This document shows positions 57,249 to 64,000 of a DNA stretch of 64,000 nucleotides, one piece after another. Below the pieces are notes generated by a model that saw nothing but the letters and a program-made list of their open reading frames with translations, was not told where the DNA came from and made no database searches. The stretch comes from Euonymus europaeus (taxonomy: Eukaryota; Streptophyta; Magnoliopsida; Celastrales; Celastraceae). The position numbers were made by a program, and so were the translations under genes. The DNA lies in contig OY756967.1 of assembly GCA_963580455.1 (NCBI GenBank), positions 8,454,501 to 8,518,500 of the forward strand, read 5' to 3'. Numbering within the stretch: position 1 is the first letter of the stretch; each line of letters begins with the position of its first letter.

Positions 57249-58232
57249 TCATTTGGAGATGAGGAATCCGAGGAATTTGCCCGATGAAACGCCAAACTCA
57301 CATTTCTCGGGATTGAGCTTCATCCAAAAATTATTCAAAACATTAAATACATCATGCAAGTCGCCCAAGTGTTCCTCGGGTTTCTTGCTTTTAACGACTA
57401 TATCATCGACGTACGCTTCAACTGTCTTTCCGAGCATTGGGGAGAACATTTTGTTGACTAGTCGTTGATAGGTGGCACCTGCATTCTTCAACCCAAAAGG
57501 CATAACTTGGTAGCAATACGTACCCTCAGGAGTAACAAACGAGGTGTGTTCCTCGTCAGCTTGATGCATTTGAATCTGATGGTATCCTGAGTAGGCATCA
57601 AGGAAACTGAGGAGACCCTTTCCTGAGGTTGCGTCTACCAGTTGGTTGATTTTCGGCAGCGGGTAGCTATCCTTCGGACATGCCTTGTTTAGGTGAGTGA
57701 AGTCTACACACATGCGCCATTTACCATTCGGTTTGGCAACCATAACAACATTAGAAAGCCATTCTGGATATTGTACTTCTCGGATGAAGTCGGCATCCAG
57801 AAGCTTGTTAACCTCTGTTTTGATGGCTTCTTGCCTGTCTTGTGCAAAATTCCTCTTTTTTTGCTTCACTGGTCGGCTACCAGGTTTGATAGTCAGATGG
57901 TGAGTGATAACATCAGCACTAATACCCGGCATTTCATGTGCACTCCATGCAAATGTGGTGATATTTTCCAATAGTAGATTCGTCAAGCCTTCGCTTAAAT
58001 CTTTACTAAGCTCGGAACCGTAATACAACTTCTTCTCCGTCGCATGCTCGACAGGAATAGCAATGAGTTGTTCTGCTGGCGAGGGCTTCAAGATTTGATT
58101 ATTCTGATCATCTACCAATTCTATGATTGAGACTGGCCTTTTCTTTTCTTTTAGATTGGTTACATACATCTGGCGAGCGAGCTTTTGGTCGCCCTGAACT
58201 TCTCCTACTCCTTGATTAGTGGGGAATTTCAT
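57249..58232 (-). pseudogene. Tat reverse transcriptase
   Basis: A 327-residue frame. RT motifs: WRMCVDFTHLNKACPKDSYP, LLSFLDAYSGYHQIQM, CYQVMPFGLKNAGATYQ and the catalytic YVDDIVVKS, followed by LNPEKCEFGVSSGKFLGFL. A TGA ends it at 57249-57251, where the family has Arg. It is in the same frame as gag and protease, so substitutions rather than indels broke it. Confidence 0.9.
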
Positions 58233-58259
58233 TTTCAGGTAATAAGTTGAGACAACTGC

Positions 58260-58739
58260 TCAGGCCTTGTGAAGCAGTGGTCTGCCAATCAATGCATTGT
58301 ATGGGGTCTTCACATCAACGACCAGAAGTTTCACCATAAATAATTTTGACCTCGGGTAATCACCCAAGGTTATGGGTAGACTTATTATCCCGACAGGGAC
58401 AACTTGTTCTCCCGTGAAACCGTATAGGGGTGAAGAGAACTTCTTCAAGCTCTCTCTCGGAAGGTTCATCTGTTTGAAGGCGTGATAGAAGAGAACATCC
58501 GCTGCGCTCCCGTTATCAATCAAGACCTTCTTGACCGTGTAGTTGGCGATGATAACATCAATGACCAACGCATCGTCATGGGGCTGGTGCAAACCATCCC
58601 CGTCTCTTTCTGAGAACGTTATCTTCTCCTCCCCCATTCTCATTTTCTTTGACTTCTCACTGATCTGATGCACAGTCCGAGCATATGCTCTCCTCCCAGA
58701 TGAACTTTCTCCTCCCGAAGCTAAGCCACCGACTATCAT
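58260..58739 (-). pseudogene. Tat protease
   Basis: A 159-residue frame with the active site VLIDNGSAADVLFYHAF (Asp-Asn-Gly, as is usual for this clade) and NALIGRPLLHKA near the end. Stops at 58860-58862 and 58260-58262 divide it from gag and RT. The reading frame between these stops remains the same. Confidence 0.87.
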
Positions 58740-58859
58740 ACCAATGGTACCAGCTGTTCCACGATTCCGATGACGAGGGGACTCCTCTCGCCGTCTCCTC
58801 TGTCCTCTTTCCTCATTCTCTCTTAGACCTCTTGGATTTTCTTTTGTTCCTTCTCTTTC

Positions 58860-60101
58860 TCACTTATCTCTCCCCGAGCTAGTAAAACGCTTGAGGTATC
58901 CTCTCCAGATTAGGTTTTCTACCTCGTCTTTCAGGTGGCGACATTCATCAGTGTCGTGACCAGGGCCCCGGTGGAATTTACAATACTTGTCGCTCCATAT
59001 CCTTTCCGGAGTTGGCCTCATATTTGCCGGCCACCTGACAATGTCACGATCCTGTATCTCATTCAATACTCTTTTCAAAGAAGAATTGAGTGGAGTATAG
59101 GAATCATATCTCTCAAGTTTGACTCGGTCATCTCTTCTGGTGAATGATCTATCGAATCCACTAGTTTTCCTCTCGGTTGGTCGTCCAGCATCTGACCTTC
59201 TCCTCGGCAAAGACATGTCTAAAGATTGCTCGGTTACATGTGGTTCAGCCATCATTTCGTCAGCAGTGATGTATTTTCCAACTCTTGAGAACAGTTCGGG
59301 GATACTTTTTGGATTCTTTTTTGACAATGAATGCTTCAGCGTCACATGTCGTACTCCAGTCGTGAAGGCTGTAATGGCTATGATCGGCTGAAGGTCCGGT
59401 ATCTCTAAGCAATCACCGTTGAACCGAGTTACAAATTCTCTCAAACTCTCCTGCGGTTTCTATCTAATGGTAACCAGTGTGGCGTTGGTCTTCTTCACCG
59501 GTCTGGAGCTTGCAAAATGAGCAACAAATCTGTTCGTTAGGTCGTCAAAACTGTGAATGCTGCCTTGTGGCAGAGCTCTGAACCAACGCCTTGCCACTCC
59601 GACAAGCGAGACTGGGAAGATTTTGCAGCAAGCTTCCTGAGAGGCCCGCTGAAACTCCATCATGGTTTGAAAGCCGATAACATGGTCTAGCAGATCCCCT
59701 GTCCCGTTATACTTTTCCACACTAGAAACCTTGAAGCTTGTCGGTACCCGAGCTTGTTGCACCTCGGTCGACAATGGAGTTAAGTTCCTATCCCAGTCCA
59801 TTGTATCCAAAAAGGGACGGCCTTGCAAAGCAGCTATTTTGCGATCCACTACCCCCTCGATAAACTTGCTATCCCCCTCGTAAGTATGAGTGGGCTGAGT
59901 TCTTCGAGCAATGGTTACCGAGGTTCCTGGAAGGCCGAGATTTCTTGACTCATCAGTGTGAGAGTGGTCATTTCTCGTCTCATGAGAAATGCTCTCACTT
60001 TGGATTGGTTGGTGACCTTGCACTTGTTCTTGGATCATATCCAGGCGTTGCGCGAGGACATTCATCTGTTGCAATAGTTCGGTGATCTGGTCTTGCACCA
60101 A
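58860..60101 (-). pseudogene. gag: Tat gag (two pieces)
   Basis: Starts at ATG 60101, about 100 bp past the PBS. The first half has ARRTQPTHTYEG, VPTSFKVSSVEKYNGTGD and WFRALPQGSIHSFDDLTNRF. After a TAG at 59460-59462 the frame continues with LREFVTRFNGDCLEIPD. The nucleocapsid motif CKFHRGPGHDTDEC (Cys-His-His-Cys) and HLKDEVENLIWRGYL follow near 58900-58970. This is the usual Tat gag, without a standard CCHC knuckle. Confidence 0.87.
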
Positions 60102-60200
60102 TGGTTGAGGCTGGTGCTCGACATTTTTGTTTGCTGCCTCAGCCTCCTGTTCTTCTCCTCTTAAAGCTCTAGCTCAAATCATAATTTTTGTTGTGAAAGT

Positions 60201-60217
60201 TCCCACAGACGGCGCCA
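60201..60217 (-). other. Primer binding site of the Tat element
   Basis: On the minus strand TGGCGCCGTCTGTGGGA, three bases after the 5' LTR end. This PBS is seen in many Tat-like Gypsy elements. Confidence 0.8.
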
Positions 60218-60220
60218 ATC

Positions 60221-60705
60221 TGATGACGTCTCAAATCAGTCCAAGACGTATCAGGAATCTGATGACGTCTCAAATCAGTCCAAGACATATCAGGATAGGT
60301 TTGTACAAGAGCTTTCTCGTCTTATGATGTTCTTCCTCAGATTAGCTCACTCCCGACAATAGAATTATCCTGTAACAAAGAGCAAACGTAAGCTAGAGGC
60401 CCGCCAGAGAGTGTTCTCTGGCGTTGGCGCTCCGACGCTCAAGTCAGATGCTAGCACAAAGTAACTCTGTGAAGTGCACTGCTCGGTGCTCTCGTAATCA
60501 GTCAAAAATTGTCCCTTTTACCTGAGGGTTTGTCCCTTTATATAGTGAAGGTAGTTCCTGTTTAGGTAGTTCATGACAGCTTTTTACCACTCTGAAGATG
60601 AGTACCGAGGAATGTACATACCTCTTCTCGGTACCGAGCATAAAGCTGACGACGGTTATATCTACGTGTCGTGTTGTCAGTGGAAGAGGAAAACTATCCT
60701 CATCA
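60221..60705 (-). repeat. 5' LTR of the Tat element
   Basis: 485 bp with the full 55 bp segment missing from the other LTR, the TATA-like TATAAAGGG (minus, 60535-60544), and the 39 bp duplication at 60221 and 60260. ATGTT follows at 60706. Confidence 0.92.
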
Positions 60706-61882
60706 ATGTTTTATAAGATATTGAAGTTATATTGATTATGGAATGAGATTGATTTGGTTAAAATAAATAGGTTGGAAAAAGGGGCCGAAAACCCTAGATT
60801 TTGAAAAAAGCTTGAATTATAGCTTTGCTTGGAATCGAGGTAGGAATTCTTACCCCAATATTTATCTCGTTCTTTTCTTTATCTAAAAAGCTGTTTAAAT
60901 TCTTCATTGGTCTTACATTTGGGTTCTTGTCTAGATTGCTTCCTAGAAAGAACGAGCCATGAATGTCGTTATTGAATTTATTGCATAACCGAATACATTT
61001 TTGATCATCTATCTAGCATAATTTATTCTCAAACATGCATCACGTAGTTACGTATGTATATAGGATTTTTATATATGTTTATTCTTGCATATTAGACATG
61101 CTCATTAGATGCATTAGGAGTTGCGGGCATGAGCTCGTAGTTCCTATAAGAGTTACGTGTGGATGTGGGAGTCCGAGGGCGGGACGAGACCAACGTCTTA
61201 TGGCTAGAGAGCTAAATAAGAGTTTGGTTATATAACCGTGTCGGATGTCTCATGAGGTGACACCTCATATGTTGATGATGTGTTTTATTTAAGATGTGTT
61301 TTTCCATGCTATGTGATTATGTGTAAATTGTATGATTTAAAGTGTTAATATATTTAAATTGGGATTTACGATAATTCAATATCGTATAGTCCACAAAAAC
61401 TCGGTTCTCAACATTTTAACTTCGTTTTACTTTTCATTCTTCCTATTTTTCATTTTACTTTCGTTTTATTTTTATTCATTATTTTTATTATTATTTTTGT
61501 TTTATTTTCGTTTTTTATTTTTATCTTTACCTTTAATATTTATATTGTATATTTTATTTTTTTTATAAAATTTATATCGGAAGTCTCTACCTATGATGGA
61601 ACTGCTTTGGGGAATGCGTTGGATGCACCTTCAAAAAGATTCTTGAGATGAGAGTGTTTCTAGGAAATTTGATCATTGGATGGAAAAATTCCGTGAACCT
61701 CAAGATTAGACTTTCAATATAATTTTTATGTTTTCTAAAGTTATTTCATCTTATTTCGATATAGTGTTGACATTTTTTCTGGATTTTCCCAGACCAAATT
61801 ATTTTTTCGGTGACCAATTGCACCTATTACAATTGGTGGCGAATCTTCTTTTAAATTTCCTTTCGCAAAACCGGTTGCGACA

Positions 61883-62490
61883 AAAATTTACTCGCAAGTG
61901 CACAAGTATACTATGTAGCACACAAAAGGTGAACTACTGCAACCAATTAATCCTTTAAACCCAGATCAGAGCATTTGACAATTAATCTTCCTAATTCTAG
62001 TTCCACCAAAAGATATAAATATGTATCGTATAATTAATTTTGCTAGACGAATATAATAAACAATCTAATTGGTGATCAAGTAGTTATGCAAAATTATATT
62101 TTGAAGCATGTCAATTAAAAACAAGAATTAAGAATTGAATTGAAATACTAAATTAAAGATCAACTCGTAATATTCATGATTTGCTAGGTTAAATCCTATT
62201 TATGAGTTTAGTTGCAACCCATAAAAAATAGATGGAAAAGTAAGGGAAAAAGAAACCATGAGTTTGATACTCAAAAGAGCAAGAAGGTTGAAGAAGAAAT
62301 GCTCACAAGAGAGAGCAATCCAACCTTTATGAAGTTTACTAACCGTTTTCTCATATTTTTCTAGTCTATTTATACCCAATACAAGTCTTCTCGGAGTCCC
62401 CAATTAGGTTAGCATGATCAAGGACACAAAAATCTAACCAAATTAGGTTTCTCAAAATGTTGGAATATTCTCGTTGGGTTGGGCGCCCTT
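61883..62490 (-). repeat. Repeat R, copy 2
   Basis: Begins AAAATTTACTCGCAAGTGCACAAG and ends CTCGTTGGGTTGGGCGCC. It matches R copy 1 across both its ends. On the minus strand GGTATAAATAGAC near 62367-62378 is TATA-like and is followed by a transcribed-looking CT-rich leader, so R is probably an LTR. The short frame 62200-62403 is not a gene. Confidence 0.65.
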
Positions 62491-63147
62491 ACAATGCTTG
62501 AGTGCTATAAGGGCATGCTCTACTGTCCAATTATATCTTTTGTAGTGCTATAAGGGTGCTAGAAGTATCAAACCTTCTACAACTTCACACCAACCCTTCC
62601 ACATATAAAATCTCAAAGTATCAACTTCAATGTTGACTCAAAATAATGTAAATGTGTACCAAAATGTACATGTAAATGTGGTATGGAATGCATACATCCT
62701 ACTACCGTGCTCCCCTACGGAGGAACGGGCCTAAGCGAATGATCATCTTCTTGGGACTAACACTTTTTTGGGTCATCAGGAGGTTCATGATCCATTCATT
62801 GAGACCAAACAAACGGTGTGATCAAGATCTGTTCTTGTGTTGGTGATCAAGATAAATAGCGCATTGGAAGTCGATAGGAAAGAAGTTGGTGTTAATCTTC
62901 TAATCGTCTTCATGTAATGATTGTATGTTTAGATGTAATAACTATTTTTTATGAAATTAATAATAGAAGCATTATAGGATTAAAGAGAAAACTACAAATA
63001 TACAAAAATATATCTAAGATAATGCACATAAGAGGCGTGTAGTATGTTAGGGTTGTGTGGCTTCCGATTAAATTTTTTATTTCTACCAATGCTAGGAATG
63101 ATCCATAAAATGATTCCACATGTTTTAAAAATTATTTTAGCAATCAC
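62491..63147. other. Unassigned spacer
   Basis: No coding similarity and no clear terminal repeat. The motif AGTGCTATAAGGG occurs twice, near 62501 and 62557. Probably further non-coding retroelement DNA. Confidence 0.35.
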
Positions 63148-63299
63148 GATTAACTTGGTTACAAAACAATCTATGTAGCCTATACTTATCAATCTAGACA
63201 TAAAATAACAACAAATAGTCAGTTTTAATGGTCTAGAATTGCTCAACTCTTCCCATGGATGAACTTTTACTTTGTTTTGTACAATTTAGAATGAAAGAT
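63148..63299 (+). repeat. Isolated satellite monomer
   Basis: The order of blocks is the same as in the 7690-14327 array: TTGGTTACAAAACAATCTAT, CTAGACATAAAATAACAACA, AATTGCTCAACTCTTCCCAT, GGATGAACTTTTACTTTGTT and AATTTAGAATGAAAGAT. It is of the ACTTT variant and is cut at the right by the LTR at 63300. Confidence 0.88.
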
Positions 63300-63717
63300 T
63301 CTAATACTCCAATCCAAAAATATCAGGAAAAAAAAGGAATCTAATTGTTAATTTGTGTTCACAAATACTAAGCATTTAGTTAAAATTTGACTAAGGATGA
63401 GTTAGTTATTAGTTCAATATAATTAAATAAAAATTTAACATAAAATAAAATAATAATGTTAATACATATATATGTTATAAATTATATATATAATCCACTT
63501 TGGTGGAGTCAATTGACTCCACGGAAGTGGAGAGTTTTATATATAAATAAATAAACAAATAAAATAGAATATATATAAGTATAAGGGTGCAGTAGAGTGT
63601 CGGGAACTTCAGAAAAATCAAAACAAAGGATAGAAACTTCTTTCCTTCACAGTTGGTCGAGAGAGAGCCGTGAGGGAGAGGAAGAAAAGAGAAAGTGAGA
63701 GGGAGTGATTTCAAGAG
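63300..63717 (+). repeat. Tekay-type LTR, 5' fragment
   Basis: Start TCTAATACTCCAATCCAAAA corresponds to TGTAATACCCC-type starts and aligns with the LTR at 50939 (same AAATATCAGGAAAAAA stretch). A 36 bp palindrome lies at 63495-63530, and a purine-rich leader (GAGAGGAAGAAAAGAGAAAG) at about 63678. It is cut at 63717 by the next LTR-like sequence. Confidence 0.6.
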
Positions 63718-64000
63718 TGATAGGATTACTACTACTTACGTGCATTAATTTGTAGTAATTGTGATTAGTTGCTGAGCTGGCAATTATTTAATAAATAGTT
63801 ACAGTTAGTTAGCATCGTAACAGATTGCCTTGCATGGCAAGAAAACTGCTTGTAAACTCACAGTAGCTCATCTGCTATAAATGATTGGAGAATCATGAGA
63901 AATGGCACGTGGTTTTATGAATACAAATTCTCATTCTCTCTATCTCTCCTTATCTTCTTGCTCTCTCTCTCTCTACTCTTCTTGAATTCTTGAATTTCTG
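63718..64000 (+). repeat. Probable Copia LTR, running off the window
   Basis: Starts TGATAGGATTACTACTACTT and contains CTGCTATAAATGATTGG near 63871, a TATA-like site, followed by CT-rich leader sequence to the window end. Its end, PBS and coding region are out of view, so the assignment is tentative. Confidence 0.45.

Larger units (their letters stand above)
51669..60705 (-). mobile_element. Tat-clade Gypsy retrotransposon with antisense gene
   Basis: A 9,037 bp element flanked by ATGTT (51664-51668 and 60706-60710). LTRs of 430 bp and 485 bp run TGATGAGG to CGTCATCA on the minus strand. The order on the minus strand is PBS (TGGCGCCGTCTGTGGGA), gag, protease, RT, RNase H, a second RNase H, integrase and PPT. 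A separate gene on the plus strand lies between integrase and the 3' LTR. A second RNase H and extra antisense ORFs are known features of the Tat lineage. Six or more stops or shifts disable the polyprotein. Confidence 0.93.
50939..61882 (+). repeat. Tekay-type Gypsy LTR, probably solo, split by a Tat element
   Basis: Begins TGTAAAACCCCGACCCAAAA (50939) and appears to end GGTTGCGACA (61882), with the Tat element at 51669-60705 removed from the count (about 1.9 kb of LTR). No internal coding region adjoins it. Two hairpins lie at 51140-51179 and 51239-51272, and a T-rich tract at about 61410-61570. The expected 5 bp duplication is absent: CTAGG on the left, AAAAT on the right. The start also resembles that of the LTR at 63300. 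The right end is inferred from the TG...CA rule. Confidence 0.62.

Noticed and set aside
62992..63246. Minus-strand frame of 84 codons
   Set aside because: It overlaps the lone satellite monomer and has no coding features.
1..64000. tRNA or rRNA genes
   Set aside because: No cloverleaf with A and B boxes and no rRNA core sequence was noticed; tRNA-like matches are limited to primer binding sites.

Overview
This 64 kb window looks like repeat-rich heterochromatin from a flowering plant. It holds plant-type LTR retrotransposons of the Copia (Sirevirus-like, Ale-like) and Gypsy (Athila, Tat, Tekay chromovirus) lineages, a diverged tandem satellite of about 164 bp, and a MITE. I found no convincing host gene, rRNA, tRNA or CRISPR array. 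The mixture fits a pericentromeric region of a seed plant, probably a eudicot, but the species cannot be named from sequence alone.

Layout. 1-463: end of a Tekay-type LTR (minus) inserted in an Athila gag-protease remnant (464-2145). 2548-7594: 5' half of a Sirevirus-like Copia element (minus), with gag, the start of pol and a 2.36 kb LTR. 7690-14327: about 37 monomers of the satellite, interrupted at 12047-12598. 14328-15586: unassigned LTR-like DNA. 15587-25013: complete Tekay chromovirus (minus; TSD CACTA). 25357-30497: degraded Ale-like Copia element (plus; TSD TTAAC). 31055-50938: an LTR-like repeat 'R' split by an Athila element (31339-50264; TSD TTGAT), which is itself split by an almost intact Sirevirus-like element with an env-like ORF (34765-44367; TSD ATGTT) and carries a 637 bp Tourist-like MITE (47921-48557; TSD TAA). 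50939-61882: a Tekay-type LTR split by a Tat-clade element (51669-60705; TSD ATGTT). 61883-62490: second copy of R. 63148-63299: a lone satellite monomer broken by a second Tekay-type LTR (63300-63717), which is in turn broken by a probable Copia LTR that runs off the window.

How the parts work. Each autonomous element encodes, or once encoded, gag (capsid and nucleocapsid), protease, integrase, reverse transcriptase and RNase H. Copia has integrase before RT and Gypsy has RT before integrase. PBS and PPT sites sit beside the LTRs in the expected places. The Tat element also carries a separate gene on the opposite strand with its own TATA box and two predicted 85 bp introns. The Sirevirus-like element carries an env-position ORF between pol and its 3' LTR. 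Most premature stops are TAG, TAA or TGA where Gln, Arg or Trp would be expected, as after deamination of methylated cytosine.

The observations most worth checking are: (1) all four Tekay-type LTR families here carry different palindromes at a similar place in the LTR; (2) a perfect 13 bp inverted repeat brackets the PPT/3' LTR junction of the Sirevirus-like element; (3) the satellite shows a hint of trimer periodicity; (4) the spliced antisense gene of the Tat element. LTR ends, TSDs and splice sites were read by eye; no alignments or database searches were run.
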